DNA of 64,000 nt from Noviherbaspirillum autotrophicum (lineage in GTDB: Bacteria > Pseudomonadota > Gammaproteobacteria > Burkholderiales > Burkholderiaceae_D). Under the pieces are notes generated by a model. It ran no database searches. It saw only the letters and a list, made by a program, of their open reading frames with translations, and had not been told where the DNA came from. The stretch's first letter is position 1. Every line of letters begins with the position of its first letter. A program made the position numbers and the translations under genes. The stretch is taken from positions 4,604,615 to 4,668,614 of the forward strand of contig NZ_JWJG01000028.1 in the NCBI RefSeq assembly GCF_000818395.1. The letters are read 5' to 3'. Positions 20,260-29,890 of the stretch are shown here, piece by piece.

Positions 20260-20562
20260 ATGTCACTCGACCTTTCCGACGTTAAGCGCCTAGCCCGCCT
20301 GGCGCAGCTTGATCTGAACGAAGAGCAAGCCAGCAAGACCCTCGACAAGCTCAATGGAATCTTCGCCCTGGTTGAGCAAATGCGCGCCGTCGATACGTCC
20401 GGCGTAGAGCCGCTGAACCACCCGATCGCCGCATACCAGAACGACGTGGCGCTGCGCCTGCGCGACGATGCCGTCACTGAACCGAACCGGCGCGACGAGT
20501 ACCAGCAGGTCGCGCCCGCCACGCAGGACGGCTTGTATCTGGTCCCGAAGGTCATCGAATAA
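20260..20562 (+). CDS. gatC: Aspartyl/glutamyl-tRNA amidotransferase subunit C
   Basis: A 100-aa subunit that wraps GatA and stabilises the complex that converts Asp-tRNA(Asn) and Glu-tRNA(Gln) to the amidated forms. Family stretches: [60 protein letters not shown] and the terminal [10 protein letters not shown]. First gene of gatCA-x-gatB, divergent from mreB. Confidence 0.96.
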   Translation: MSLDLSDVKRLARLAQLDLNEEQASKTLDKLNGIFALVEQMRAVDTSGVEPLNHPIAAYQNDVALRLRDDAVTEPNRRDEYQQVAPATQDGLYLVPKVIE

Positions 20563-20591
20563 CGCGCGGTTTGCGCCCAACCACCACAGTT

Positions 20592-22052
20592 ATGCATACC
20601 AAAACCCTCAAAGAGCTGTCAGCGCTGCTGCACGCCAAACAAGTTTCCGCCAGCGAGCTGGCCAAGCTGTACCTCGCCCGCATCAGGCAAAGCGATCTCA
20701 ACGCCTTCATCGACATCAATGAAGAGTTAACGCTGCAACAAGCAGCCCAGGCCGATCAACGCATTGCCAACAATGACATGACGCCATTGACCGGTATTCC
20801 CATCGCGCACAAGGACATTTTTGTCACGCGCGGCTGGCGCTCCACCGCTGGCTCGAAAATGTTGATGAATTACATCAGCCCCTTCGATGCAACTGTGGTC
20901 GAACAGTTCCGTACGGCAGGTATGGTTACGCTTGGAAAATTAAATTGTGATGAATTTGCCATGGGTTCATCCAACGAGAATTCCTTCTTCGGACCGACCA
21001 AGAACCCGTGGGACAAGACCGCCATTCCGGGCGGCTCGTCGGGCGGCTCGGCGGCGGCCATCGCGGCCCGCTTGGCACCTGCCGCGACCGCCACCGATAC
21101 CGGCGGCTCGATCCGCCAGCCGGCCTCGCTGTGCGGCGTCACCGGTATCAAGCCGACCTACGGCCGCGTATCGCGCTTTGGCATGATCGCTTTTGCATCA
21201 TCGCTCGACCAGGGCGGCCCCATGGCCCAGAGCGCCGAGGATTGCGGCCTGCTGCTCAACGCCATGGCCGGCTTCGATGCGCGCGACTCCACCAGCCTGG
21301 AACGCCCGGCGGAAGACTTCACGCGTGACTTGGCCAACCCCTTGCAAGGCTTGAAAATCGGTATCCCGCGCGAGTATTTCGGCGCGGGGCTCGCATCCGA
21401 TGTCGAGCAGGCGGTGCGCGCTGCCTTGCGCGAATATGAAAAGCTGGGCGCGACCCTGGTCGATATTTCATTGCCGAAAACGGAACTGTCGATCCCGGTG
21501 TACTACGTGATCGCCCCGGCGGAAGCCTCGTCCAACCTGTCGCGCTTCGATGGCGTGCGCTACGGCCATCGCGCCAAGGAGTACAAGGACCTGGCCGACA
21601 TGTACCGCAAGTCGCGCGCGGAAGGCTTTGGCGACGAAGTGAAACGCCGCATCCTGGTCGGCGCCTATGTGCTGTCGCACGGTTATTACGATGCGTACTA
21701 CCTGCAGGCGCAGAAGATCCGCCGCCTGATTGCACAGGATTTCCAGAACGCCTTCCAGCAATGCGACGTGATCATGGGGCCGGTGTCGCCCACCGTCGCC
21801 TGGGATCTGGGCGCCAAGGCCGACGATCCGGTGGCGAATTATCTGGCTGACATCTTCACGCTGTCGACCAGCCTGGCGGGCCTGCCCGGCATGTCGATCC
21901 CGTGCGGCTTCGGCCAGGGCGACAAGAATGCGAAGCGTCCGGTCGGGCTGCAAATCATCGGCAATTACTTCGATGAGGCGAAGCTGTTGAACGTCGCGCA
22001 TCAGTACCAGCTGGCGACCGACTGGCATCGGCGCGCGCCAGACGGCGTATGA
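20592..22052 (+). CDS. gatA: Aspartyl/glutamyl-tRNA amidotransferase subunit A
   Basis: The glutaminase subunit of the amidase-signature family (486 aa). The Ser-cisSer-Lys triad is visible: lysine in PIAHKDIF, cis-serine in [16 protein letters not shown] and nucleophile serine in [12 protein letters not shown]. The ATG at 20592 starts the homology ([13 protein letters not shown]); an in-frame start at 20571 adds seven unrelated residues. It follows gatC by 29 bases and its stop overlaps the next gene by ATGA. Confidence 0.97.
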   Translation: MHTKTLKELSALLHAKQVSASELAKLYLARIRQSDLNAFIDINEELTLQQAAQADQRIANNDMTPLTGIPIAHKDIFVTRGWRSTAGSKMLMNYISPFDATVVEQFRTAGMVTLGKLNCDEFAMGSSNENSFFGPTKNPWDKTAIPGGSSGGSAAAIAARLAPAATATDTGGSIRQPASLCGVTGIKPTYGRVSRFGMIAFASSLDQGGPMAQSAEDCGLLLNAMAGFDARDSTSLERPAEDFTRDLANPLQGLKIGIPREYFGAGLASDVEQAVRAALREYEKLGATLVDISLPKTELSIPVYYVIAPAEASSNLSRFDGVRYGHRAKEYKDLADMYRKSRAEGFGDEVKRRILVGAYVLSHGYYDAYYLQAQKIRRLIAQDFQNAFQQCDVIMGPVSPTVAWDLGAKADDPVANYLADIFTLSTSLAGLPGMSIPCGFGQGDKNAKRPVGLQIIGNYFDEAKLLNVAHQYQLATDWHRRAPDGV

Positions 22053-22540
22053 GACTGAAAATTCGCCAAGCAGCACTGCCGATCCTGTTATGCAGTGGCA
22101 TGAATGCCTTTGCACAGCAGGTGGAGACGCATTTTTCCTGCAGCATGACACGCGACGACGATGGCGAAAAGGTCACGTATGCGGACAGCGGGGAAATGCG
22201 GCTGTCGGGCGACCGCATCGCGTCATTTCGCTGGGAATCTTCGCTGTTTCGCAGCACCCACGGTTTCGACTGCAGTATCGATGAATCCGACGGCTTGCTG
22301 GCCGAGGTGCATGACGAAGGCAAAACGGTACTGTGGCGTATTGCATTGTCCGACGCGCACGCGGCACGCATCAGGCGCGGCTTCACCTTTGAACGGAGCG
22401 GCAATTGCACGATCCGGCTCGTGCGTAATGGCGACATGCTCAACCTCAAGCCGAGCTGCCCCGCCCTGTGCGGATCGCGAGCCAACTTTACAGAGCTGTC
22501 GGTCGACCTGAAAACCGGCAGCTGTCATTACGAACAATAA
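22049..22540 (+). CDS. Small exported protein of unknown function, between gatA and gatB
   Basis: A 163-aa protein with a signal peptide ([17 protein letters not shown], cleavage before QQVETHFSC). The mature part is polar with six cysteines (in [33 protein letters not shown]), suggesting periplasmic disulfides. No family is recognised. It begins in the gatA stop (ATGA) and ends 11 bases before gatB, so it is within the gat operon, although an exported protein has no evident role in tRNA amidation. An independent lineage-specific insertion is the simplest reading. Confidence 0.8.
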   Translation: MRLKIRQAALPILLCSGMNAFAQQVETHFSCSMTRDDDGEKVTYADSGEMRLSGDRIASFRWESSLFRSTHGFDCSIDESDGLLAEVHDEGKTVLWRIALSDAHAARIRRGFTFERSGNCTIRLVRNGDMLNLKPSCPALCGSRANFTELSVDLKTGSCHYEQ

Positions 22541-22551
22541 GGAACACTACT

Positions 22552-24012
22552 ATGCAGTGGGAAGTCGTCATCGGTCTGGAGACACATGCGCAACTCTCGA
22601 CCCAATCGAAAATCTTCAGCGGCGCCGCGACCCGTTTCGGCGCCGATCCGAATACCCAAGCCTGCCCGGTCGACTTGGCGCTGCCGGGCGTGCTGCCGGT
22701 GATGAACAAGGGCGCCGTGGAGCGCGCGATTCAGTTCGGACTGGCGATCGGCGCCAAGGTCGCCCATCAGTCGATTTTCGCGCGCAAGAATTATTTTTAT
22801 CCTGACCTGCCGAAGGGATACCAGATCAGCCAGTACGAGATCCCGGTGGTGCAAGGCGGCACTCTTTCGTTCGTGCTTGAAAAAGACGGCAAGACCGAAA
22901 TGAAAACCGTGCAGCTGACGCGCGCGCACCTCGAAGAGGATGCCGGCAAGTCGCTGCACGAGGACTACCACGGCATGACCGGCATCGACCTGAACCGCGC
23001 CGGCACGCCGCTGTTGGAAATCGTCACCGAGCCCGACATGCGCAGCGCGGCCGAAGCGGTTGCCTACGCCAAGGCGCTGCATTCGCTGGTGGTATGGCTC
23101 GGCATTTGTGACGGCAACATGCAGGAAGGGTCGTTTCGCTGCGACGCGAACGTGTCGGTCCGTCCGCTCGGGCAAAAGGAGTTCGGCACGCGCTGCGAGA
23201 TCAAGAACCTGAACTCGTTCCGCTTCCTCGAAGAGGCCATCAACTTCGAGGTCCGGCGCCAGATCGAGCTGATCGAAGACGGCGGCAAGGTAGTGCAGGA
23301 AACGCGCCTGTATGATCCGGATCGCAAGGAAACGCGCTCCATGCGCAGCAAGGAAGATGCGCAGGATTACCGCTACTTCCCGGACCCCGACCTGCCGCCG
23401 CTGGTGATTGCGCAAGAGTGGATCGAGCGCGTGAAGGCGTCCATGCCGGAATTGCCAGGCGCGATGCGCGAGCGCTTTGTGCGCGACTACGGCTTGCCCG
23501 AGTATGACGCGGCCGTGCTGACCCAGTCCAAAGCGATGGCATCCTATTTCGAGGCGGCCGTGGCAAAAGCAGGCAAGGAGCAGGCCAAGCCTGCCGCCAA
23601 CTGGCTGATGGGCGACGTGTCGTCCACCTTGAACCGCGAAGGCGTCGACATCGCCGATGCACCGGTGAAGGCGGAGCAACTTGCGCTGCTGCTGCAGCGT
23701 ATTGCCGACGGCACGATCTCCAACAAGATTGCCAAGGAAGTGTTCGCGGCCATGTGGGCCGCTCCTTCGGACAAGGAAACGCTGGCCGATGACATTATCG
23801 AAGCCAAGGGCCTGAAACAGATTTCCGATTCCGGCGCGCTGGAGAAGATCGTGGACGAAGTGCTGGCGGCAAACGCGAAGTCGGTCGAGGAATACCGCGC
23901 CGGCAAGGAAAAGGCATTCAACGCGATCATCGGCCAGGCGATGAAGGCCACCAAGGGTAAGGCCAATCCGGCGCAACTGACTGAATTGCTGAAGAAAAAA
24001 CTGGCTGGTTAA
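22552..24012 (+). CDS. gatB: Aspartyl/glutamyl-tRNA amidotransferase subunit B
   Basis: The kinase and tRNA-binding subunit (486 aa). Family motifs: [90 protein letters not shown] and the C-terminal YqeY-like helical tail ending [15 protein letters not shown]. The ATG at 22552 is chosen since homology starts at [10 protein letters not shown]; an upstream in-frame start would overlap the preceding gene by 70 bases. Confidence 0.98.
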   Translation: MQWEVVIGLETHAQLSTQSKIFSGAATRFGADPNTQACPVDLALPGVLPVMNKGAVERAIQFGLAIGAKVAHQSIFARKNYFYPDLPKGYQISQYEIPVVQGGTLSFVLEKDGKTEMKTVQLTRAHLEEDAGKSLHEDYHGMTGIDLNRAGTPLLEIVTEPDMRSAAEAVAYAKALHSLVVWLGICDGNMQEGSFRCDANVSVRPLGQKEFGTRCEIKNLNSFRFLEEAINFEVRRQIELIEDGGKVVQETRLYDPDRKETRSMRSKEDAQDYRYFPDPDLPPLVIAQEWIERVKASMPELPGAMRERFVRDYGLPEYDAAVLTQSKAMASYFEAAVAKAGKEQAKPAANWLMGDVSSTLNREGVDIADAPVKAEQLALLLQRIADGTISNKIAKEVFAAMWAAPSDKETLADDIIEAKGLKQISDSGALEKIVDEVLAANAKSVEEYRAGKEKAFNAIIGQAMKATKGKANPAQLTELLKKKLAG

Positions 24013-24031
24013 TCCAGCGGGGGCGGCGAAG

Positions 24032-24055
24032 GCATTCCGGCGCCGGCCGGAATGC
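24032..24055. repeat. 10-bp palindromic hairpin between gatB and pyrE
   Basis: GCATTCCGGC (24032-24041) and GCCGGAATGC (24046-24055) form a perfect stem with a 4-nt loop between two convergent genes. It shares its core with the elements at 4651 and 24894, so it may be a dispersed repeat serving as a bidirectional terminator. Confidence 0.5.
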
Positions 24056-24145
24056 AGCCGCTGCCTTCAGCGGGACGCGGTCGTTCCGGCCAATTCCCGG
24101 AACCTCTTCGCCGCCGTATCGAACTGCGCATTGATCCGATCGAGA

Positions 24146-24811
24146 TCACATCACGCCGTAACGACTCCTGTAAGCGGCCACGGCATCCTTATACTTCGCT
24201 AGGTCCTGATTGGCGCCGGCCTTGGAAATATATTCCAGCAAATCGTCCAAATTACCAATCGAAATGACCGGCATGCCATAGGCCTGCGTTACTTCCTGAA
24301 CCGCCGAATGCGGCGACAATGCACCATCCTTGCCGGCGCGCTCCATGCGGTCGAGTGCGATCAGCACGGCCGACGGCGTAGCGCCGGCGGCACGGATTAG
24401 CTCGACTGACTCGCGCACCGAAGTGCCGGCCGAGATCACATCGTCGATGATGACGACTTTGCCCTGCAGCTTGGCACCGACAATGGTGCCCCCCTCGCCG
24501 TGGTCCTTGGCTTCCTTGCGGTTGTAGGCGAACGGCACGTTGCGCCCCTTGCTGGCCAGCGCAATGGCGGTGGCCGCCGCCAGCGTGATGCCCTTGTAGG
24601 CCGGGCCGAACAGCATGTCGAATTCGACACCGGAGTCGATCAGGGTCTGCGCATAAAAGTCGGCCAGCCGGCCGAGGTTGGCGCCGTCATTGAACAGTCC
24701 GACGTTAAAAAAATATGGTGACAGGCGGCCCGCCTTGGTGACGAACTCGCCAAAGCTCAGCACGCCCGCCGATACCGAAAACGCGATAAATTCCTGACGT
24801 AAGTTGCTCAA
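24146..24811 (-). CDS. pyrE: Orotate phosphoribosyltransferase
   Basis: Makes orotidine 5'-phosphate from orotate and PRPP in pyrimidine synthesis. The 221-aa protein has the PRPP-binding motif VVIIDDVISAGTS, the flexible catalytic loop YNRKEAKDHGEGG, and LFGPAYKGITLA. The start is a TTG at 24811: GAGGGA lies in the correct place before it and homology begins at SNLRQEFIAF. The frame continues upstream to 24916, but that part has no similarity and contains a palindromic repeat. Convergent with gatB, divergent from xth. Confidence 0.95.
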   Translation of the reverse strand: MSNLRQEFIAFSVSAGVLSFGEFVTKAGRLSPYFFNVGLFNDGANLGRLADFYAQTLIDSGVEFDMLFGPAYKGITLAAATAIALASKGRNVPFAYNRKEAKDHGEGGTIVGAKLQGKVVIIDDVISAGTSVRESVELIRAAGATPSAVLIALDRMERAGKDGALSPHSAVQEVTQAYGMPVISIGNLDDLLEYISKAGANQDLAKYKDAVAAYRSRYGVM

Positions 24812-24893
24812 AATTCCCTCGATTTGTGTGATTAACAAGACCGGCCGGTGCGCCGTAACAGGCTGCCATTGTAATTGGATCTGCAGTGCGGCC

Positions 24894-24916
24894 GTCATAC
24901 CGGCATGCGCCGGCAC
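24894..24916. repeat. Short palindromic repeat copy upstream of xth
   Basis: GTCATACCGGC followed by GCGCCGGCAC gives an imperfect palindrome in the pyrE-xth gap, similar in core and size to the elements at 4651 and 24032. Confidence 0.35.
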
Positions 24917-24971
24917 CGCAAATTTTGTGCGGATCAGTTATGCTTGCCGCGTTATTTTCTCTACCCGAACC

Positions 24972-25763
24972 ATGCTCAAGATTATCTCCGCCAACCTGAA
25001 CGGCATCCGCTCCGCCGCCAAGAAAGGCTTTTTCGACTGGATGTCGAAGCAATCCGCACATTTCGTCTGCGTCCAGGAACTGAAGGCGCAGGCCGGCGAC
25101 ATGACCCCGGATTTCCTCGCTCCGCCCGGCTATCACGGCCACTTCCACTATGCGGAGAAGAAGGGCTACTCCGGCGCCGGCGTGTATTCCTCCATCAAGC
25201 CGGACGCAGTGCAGATCGGCTTCGGCTGCCCGGAATTCGACGCCGAGGGGCGCTATGTGCGCTGCGATTTCGGCAAGCTGTCCGTGATCTCGGTGTACTG
25301 TCCGTCCGGCTCGTCGAGCGAAGAGCGGCAGCAGGCCAAGTTCCGCTTCATGGAAGTATTCCTGCCGCACCTGGCCGAGCTGAAGGCAAGCGGACGCGAA
25401 GTCGTCATCTGCGGCGACTGGAATATCGCACACAAGGAAATCGACCTGAAAAACTGGAAAAGCAACCAGAAGAATTCCGGCTTTTTGCCGCAGGAACGGG
25501 ATTGGCTGACGCGGGTTTTCGACGAAGTCGGCTTGGTCGACGCATTCCGCCGGGTCGATCCGCGCGCCGAGCAGTACACCTGGTGGAGCAACCGCGGCCA
25601 GGCGTGGGCGAAGAACGTTGGATGGCGTATCGACTACCACATCACCACGCCGGGCATCGCGGACAAGGCGAACGCGGTGTCGATCTACAAGGACGAACGC
25701 TTTTCCGACCACGCGCCGCTGACTATCGAGTACAACGGCGCGTCGGCCTTCCTCAAGGGATAG
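24972..25763 (+). CDS. xth: Exodeoxyribonuclease III
   Basis: AP endonuclease and 3'-5' exonuclease of base excision repair. The 263-aa protein starts MLKIISANLNGIRSAAKKG and has the metal-binding glutamate in CVQELKAQ, the catalytic DWNIAHKEIDL, LVDAFRR, WWSNRGQAWAKNVGWRIDY and the terminal SDHAPL with the catalytic histidine. The first in-frame start at 24804 would give a 56-residue leader without similarity and is rejected. Its 3' end overlaps the convergent M48 protease gene by 11 bases. Confidence 0.96.
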   Translation: MLKIISANLNGIRSAAKKGFFDWMSKQSAHFVCVQELKAQAGDMTPDFLAPPGYHGHFHYAEKKGYSGAGVYSSIKPDAVQIGFGCPEFDAEGRYVRCDFGKLSVISVYCPSGSSSEERQQAKFRFMEVFLPHLAELKASGREVVICGDWNIAHKEIDLKNWKSNQKNSGFLPQERDWLTRVFDEVGLVDAFRRVDPRAEQYTWWSNRGQAWAKNVGWRIDYHITTPGIADKANAVSIYKDERFSDHAPLTIEYNGASAFLKG

Positions 25764-26640
25764 GCGCGAGCCCGCTGCGATTGCTTTGATACGGGGGCAG
25801 CGCGCCGGGCGCCACCCCTTTCGCTTTCGCATACAGCGGCAGCACTTCCGGCAGATGCTTGCGGATATCGGCGATGCGGTTCTTGCCGGCGGGGTGGGTG
25901 GACAGCCACTGCGGCGGTGCGCCCTTGTCGGCTGCATTCATCTTCTGCCACAGCGCGATGCCGGCGCGCGGGTCATAGCCGGCACGCGCCGCGATATCGA
26001 GCCCGACCAGATCCGCTTCGGTTTCGTCGCTGCGCGAGAATTTCAGCAAGACCAGTTTTGCGCCCTGCCCCATCACCATTTGGCCGGTGTCTTTCAGGCC
26101 CAGCAATGCCGAACCGAGCGACGCGCCCAGATTGACCAGCGTCCCCTTGGCCATGCGCTCGCGGCCATGCTCGCGCAAGGCGTGCGCGATTTCATGGCCG
26201 AGCACGATGGCCAGCTCGTCGTCGGTCAGCTTCAGCGTGCTCAGCAAGCCGCTGAACACAGCGATCTTTCCGCCCGGCATGCAGAATGCATTGACGTCCT
26301 TGGAGGCGATCAGGTTGATTTCCCATTGCCACTGCGCGGCGCGCGGATTCCAGCGCGCGGCCTGCGGAATGATCCTGTTGGCAATGGCGCGCAACCGCAC
26401 GACTTGCGGATGCGTGTCCGGCACCAGCGCACCGTGCTGCCCGGCCTGCTGCTTCATGCCGGCGTACTGTTCGAGCGCCATCGCTTCGATCTGCTCTTCC
26501 GGCACCAGCTTGCGCAAGGGCGACATGCCGTCGACCTTCACGCCATCGTCCGCGCCTTGCGCCCGGTCCTTGGCCATCGCGGCGGACGATCCAATGCCGC
26601 AAACAATCGCAAGCAGTACCGCAACGACGTTTCGCTTCAT
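25753..26640 (-). CDS. Exported M48-family zinc metalloprotease
   Basis: A 295-aa periplasmic or lipid-free protein: signal peptide to AMA (residue about 23), then an M48 peptidase domain with the zinc motif VLGHEIAHALREHG and the third ligand in SDETEADLVGLDI, preceded by NAFCMPGGKIAVFSGLL. The C-terminal WLSTHPAGKNRIADIRKHLP is the LoiP/BepA-like end. Homologues are quality-control proteases of outer-membrane proteins. Substrates cannot be read from sequence. Confidence 0.93.
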   Translation of the reverse strand: MKRNVVAVLLAIVCGIGSSAAMAKDRAQGADDGVKVDGMSPLRKLVPEEQIEAMALEQYAGMKQQAGQHGALVPDTHPQVVRLRAIANRIIPQAARWNPRAAQWQWEINLIASKDVNAFCMPGGKIAVFSGLLSTLKLTDDELAIVLGHEIAHALREHGRERMAKGTLVNLGASLGSALLGLKDTGQMVMGQGAKLVLLKFSRSDETEADLVGLDIAARAGYDPRAGIALWQKMNAADKGAPPQWLSTHPAGKNRIADIRKHLPEVLPLYAKAKGVAPGALPPYQSNRSGLAPIP

Positions 26641-26665
26641 CGGTTTCCTCCGCTAGGTTCAGACG

Positions 26666-27946
26666 CTATTTTTGATTCCAGGGCGCGATTTTCGGCAGCA
26701 TCAGCATGCCGGGCAAGGCCAGCGCAAAGCACACCAGGAAGAAGGTGGTCCAGCCGGTTTGCGTCACGATATAGCCGGTGGCGGCATTGAAAAAGGTGCG
26801 CGGCACCGCCGCCAGGCTGGTAAACAGCGCATATTGGGTGGCTGTATAGCGCGGATCGGTGGTGGTGGCGATGAAGGCGGTGAACGCCGCGGTGCCGAGG
26901 CCGACCGCAAACGCTTCCAGGCCGATGACGGCGCCCAGCATCAGGGTCGCATGTTCGTTGGTGCTGACGCCACCGACCCACGCCAGCGCCGCAAAGCCGA
27001 GGATCGCGATCGCCTGCAGCGCGCCAAAAATCCACAAGCCGCGGTTGACGCCGGTCTTTTCCAGCCACACGGCGCCCAGGATGCCTCCGCCCAGGCTGGC
27101 CCACAGCCCAGCATTCTTTGCCACCAGGCCGATCTGGGTGCGGGTAAAGCCGAGGTCGAGATAGAAGGGCGTGGCCAGCGCGGTCGCCATCGAGTCGCCC
27201 AGCTTGTACAGGAAGATGAATGCCAGCACCCACAGCGCATAGGACCAGCCGCTGCGGTTGATGAATTCGCGAAATGGCAATACGACCGCCTCGCGAAGGT
27301 TCTTCGGCGGTGCGCCATAGAGCTTCGGCTCGGACACCAGCAGCGTGGTCAGCACGCCGGGTAGCATGAACAGCGCCGTGATGGCGAACACCGCCTGCCA
27401 GCTCAGGAAGTCCGACAGGATCAGCGACAGCGAGCCGGGCACCAGGGTCGACAGCTTGTACGCATTGACGAAGATGGCCGTGCCGGAGCCCTGCTGCTGG
27501 TCCGTCAGCATCTCGCGCCGGTAGGCGTCAATCACGATATCCTGGCTGGCCGACAGAAAGGCGATTGCGCCGCACAGCACAATAATGGCGGTCAGGTCGG
27601 TTTTTGGCGAATAGAACCCTAACGCGCCGACCGCACCGAGCAACAGCAGCTGCGTCACCAGCATCCAGCCGCGTCGCCGCCCCAGCAGCGGGAAATGGAA
27701 GCGGTCCATCAGCGGCGACCAGACGAACTTCCAGGTATAGGGGAAGCCGACCAGCGCGAACAGGCCGATCGCCTTGAGGTCGACGTTTTCCGACTTCAGC
27801 CAGGCCGACAGCAGGTTGTACAGGATGAACAGCGGCAGGCCGGAGGAAAAGCCGAGCGACACGCAGATCAGCATCTGCCGGTTGAAGTAATGGCGCCAGC
27901 CGGGTGGCGTGGCGGGGTCGGTAGCGTTGGGCGCTGCCTGAGTCAT
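26666..27946 (-). CDS. ampG: Muropeptide permease AmpG (MFS)
   Basis: Imports anhydro-muropeptides (GlcNAc-anhMurNAc peptides) for wall recycling. The 426-aa protein has twelve hydrophobic segments and AmpG-like stretches: LGFSSGLPLFILYNLLSAWL, FPYTWKFVWSPLMDRF, GRRRGWMLVTQ, SQDIVIDAYRREML and FTAFIATTTDPRYTATQYAL. It lies between the M48 protease gene (25 bases away) and metW, all on the same strand. Confidence 0.92.
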   Translation of the reverse strand: MTQAAPNATDPATPPGWRHYFNRQMLICVSLGFSSGLPLFILYNLLSAWLKSENVDLKAIGLFALVGFPYTWKFVWSPLMDRFHFPLLGRRRGWMLVTQLLLLGAVGALGFYSPKTDLTAIIVLCGAIAFLSASQDIVIDAYRREMLTDQQQGSGTAIFVNAYKLSTLVPGSLSLILSDFLSWQAVFAITALFMLPGVLTTLLVSEPKLYGAPPKNLREAVVLPFREFINRSGWSYALWVLAFIFLYKLGDSMATALATPFYLDLGFTRTQIGLVAKNAGLWASLGGGILGAVWLEKTGVNRGLWIFGALQAIAILGFAALAWVGGVSTNEHATLMLGAVIGLEAFAVGLGTAAFTAFIATTTDPRYTATQYALFTSLAAVPRTFFNAATGYIVTQTGWTTFFLVCFALALPGMLMLPKIAPWNQK

Positions 27947-27967
27947 AAGCGTGCTCGCGAACAGAGT

Positions 27968-28570
27968 TTATTTTTTACGGAAGCGGAACACGGCCAGACT
28001 GCCACGCCAGTTTGGCAGGAAGTTAACGGGCTTGCCGTCTTGCAACGCCACACATTCGAGCACTTCGAGTCCGACCCGGTTCGCAAGTTCCTCAAAATCC
28101 TTGATCGTGGCGCAACGCAGGTTGGGCGTGTCATACCATTCGTACGGCAGCGACTTCGATACCGGCATGCGCCCGCGCAGCAGTGCAAACCGGTGCGGCC
28201 AGTAGGCGAAGTTCGGGAACGAGACGATCGCTTCGCGCCCGACGCGCGCGATATCGCGCAGCACGCCCTCCACGTTCTTCATCATTTGCAAGGCCGACAA
28301 GCACAGCACGGTATCGAATGCATTATCGGCAAACATTGCCAGGCCCGCTTCCAGGTCTTGCTGGATCACCGCGACGCCGCGCTCGACGCAAAGCGGTATC
28401 TTGTTGTCGTCGATTTCGACACCGTAGCCGAGGCATTGCTTCCCCGTTTGGAGATAGTCCAGCATCACGCCGTCGCCGCAGCCAAGGTCGAGCACATGGG
28501 ATGCATCGCGCACCCAGTGCGCGATGAACGCGAGGTCGGCACGCAAAATACTCAGCTCCTGGAAATTCAT
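27968..28570 (-). CDS. metW: Methionine biosynthesis protein MetW
   Basis: A 200-aa SAM-dependent methyltransferase-fold protein: [16 protein letters not shown] is motif I, followed by [22 protein letters not shown] and [20 protein letters not shown], all diagnostic of MetW. In this group MetW is needed for, and pairs with, the MetX acyltransferase. It overlaps metX by ATGA. Confidence 0.96.
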   Translation of the reverse strand: MNFQELSILRADLAFIAHWVRDASHVLDLGCGDGVMLDYLQTGKQCLGYGVEIDDNKIPLCVERGVAVIQQDLEAGLAMFADNAFDTVLCLSALQMMKNVEGVLRDIARVGREAIVSFPNFAYWPHRFALLRGRMPVSKSLPYEWYDTPNLRCATIKDFEELANRVGLEVLECVALQDGKPVNFLPNWRGSLAVFRFRKK

Positions 28571-29715
28571 GCGCGCCTCCTGTTGTCGATTTCTTTCCCA
28601 ATGCGGTCGTAATAGGCGCGCACCACGTTCATGTAGCGCGCGTCTTCCAGCAGGAATGCGTCATGCCCGTGCGGCGCGGCGATCTCGGCATAGGTCACCT
28701 TGCGCTTGTTGTTGACCAGCGCCTGTACGATTTCGCGGCTGCGCTCGGGCGAGAAGCGCCAGTCGGTGGTGAAGGACACCAGCAGGAACTGCGCCTGCGT
28801 GGCGGCCAGCGCCTTGGTCAGATCGTCGTCATGCTCGCGCGCCGGATCGAAGTAATCGAGCGCCTTGGTGATCAGCAGGTAGGTATTGGCGTCGAAGTAT
28901 TCGGAAAACTTGTCGCCCTGATAGCGCAGGTACGATTCGATTTCGAAATCGACGCCGAAGCCGAACTGATAGCCGCCGTTGCGCAGGCCGCGGCCGAATT
29001 TCTCCGCCATGCTGTCGTCGGACAGATAAGTGATGTGGCCGATCATGCGCGCCACGCGCAGACCGCGCTTGGGCACCACGCCGTGGGCATAATAGTCGCC
29101 GCCATGGAAATCGGGGTCGGTCAGGATCGCCTGGCGCGCGACATCATTGAACGCGATGTTTTGCGCCGACAGCTTGGGCGTGGACGCAATCACGATCGCA
29201 TGCCGCACGCGTTCCGGGAACAGCAGGCTCCAGGACAGCGCCTGCATGCCGCCGAGCGAGCCGCCCATGACAGCCGCAAATTGCTTGATGCCGAGCTCGT
29301 CGGCCAGGCGCGCCTGTGCGCGCACCCAGTCTTCGACCGTCACCACGGGAAAATCCGCGCCGTAGGGCTTGCCGGTGGCCGGGTTGGTGTGCATCGGCCC
29401 GGTCGAGCCGAAGCACGAACCGAGATTGTTGATGCCGATGACAAAAAAGCGGTCGGTGTCGAGCGGCTTGCCGGGGCCTACCATGTTGTCCCACCAGCCG
29501 ATGTTCTTCTTGCCGCCCTCGCCTTCGTACATGCCGGCGACATGGTGCGAAGCATTCAATGCGTGGCACACCAGCACCGCATTCGAGCGGTCCGCGTTGA
29601 GCGTGCCGTAGGTTTCATAGACCAGCGTGTAGTCGGAAAGCGACGCGCCGCTGCTCAACTTGAGCGGCGCCTTGAAATGCATCGATTGCGGTGCAACGAT
29701 CCCTAGGGATGGCAT
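28567..29715 (-). CDS. metX: Homoserine O-acyltransferase
   Basis: First committed step of methionine synthesis (acetyl or succinyl transfer to homoserine). The 382-aa alpha/beta hydrolase has the nucleophile elbow [10 protein letters not shown], the GSCFGSTGP stretch, the aspartate in [16 protein letters not shown] and the histidine in HGHDAFLLE. Acetyl versus succinyl specificity cannot be settled by eye; in organisms with MetW many MetX homologues are succinyltransferases. Preceded by a leader with competing hairpins. Confidence 0.94.
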   Translation of the reverse strand: MPSLGIVAPQSMHFKAPLKLSSGASLSDYTLVYETYGTLNADRSNAVLVCHALNASHHVAGMYEGEGGKKNIGWWDNMVGPGKPLDTDRFFVIGINNLGSCFGSTGPMHTNPATGKPYGADFPVVTVEDWVRAQARLADELGIKQFAAVMGGSLGGMQALSWSLLFPERVRHAIVIASTPKLSAQNIAFNDVARQAILTDPDFHGGDYYAHGVVPKRGLRVARMIGHITYLSDDSMAEKFGRGLRNGGYQFGFGVDFEIESYLRYQGDKFSEYFDANTYLLITKALDYFDPAREHDDDLTKALAATQAQFLLVSFTTDWRFSPERSREIVQALVNNKRKVTYAEIAAPHGHDAFLLEDARYMNVVRAYYDRIGKEIDNRRRA

Positions 29716-29750
29716 AAAGGTCCCGAAGTAGAATTATTTGAACCTGAAAT

Positions 29751-29784
29751 GAAAAAGCCCGACAGCTGGTCAGCTTATCGGGCT
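29751..29784 (-). terminator. Intrinsic terminator in the metX leader
   Basis: AGCCCGA and TCGGGCT (29778-29784 and 29756-29762 on the minus strand) form a 7-bp stem with an inner CAGCTGGTCAGCTT that can pair further, followed by TTTTTC. It lies 36 bases before the metX start and about 107 bases after the ptsI stop; it may end the pts transcript, attenuate metX, or both. Confidence 0.8.
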
Positions 29785-29818
29785 AAATTCTGGGCTCACA
29801 TGCAAGCACGCTTTAGCC
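29781..29818 (-). promoter_or_regulatory. Candidate anti-terminator hairpin of the metX leader
   Basis: GGCTAAA (29812-29818) pairs perfectly with TTTAGCC (29781-29787) on the minus strand. The second arm shares four bases with the terminator stem, so the two hairpins cannot form at once. This is the usual logic of an attenuator or riboswitch. I could not match it to a named SAM or SAH riboswitch consensus. Confidence 0.45.
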
Positions 29819-29822
29819 GTAT

Positions 29823-29851
29823 TTATTAGGCGCCCGCAAGCTGATTATCAA
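29823..29851 (-). promoter_or_regulatory. Candidate sigma-70 promoter for metX-metW
   Basis: On the minus strand TTGATA (29846-29851) and TAATAA (29823-29828) are separated by exactly 17 bases. Transcription would begin near 29817, at the first arm of the anti-terminator candidate. Confidence 0.6.
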
Positions 29852-29890
29852 ATCGGCGCACCGTAAGAATACCCAAGCCGGTGCAGTCCG

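Noticed and set aside
22528-23976. A 482-codon open frame on the minus strand
   Set aside because: Antisense to gatB, with no ribosome-binding site and Arg/His/Gln-rich composition typical of a shadow frame.
29720-29890. A SAM-II riboswitch in the metX leader
   Set aside because: The leader shows competing hairpins but not the SAM-II stem and pseudoknot arrangement that I know; kept only as an unclassified attenuator.
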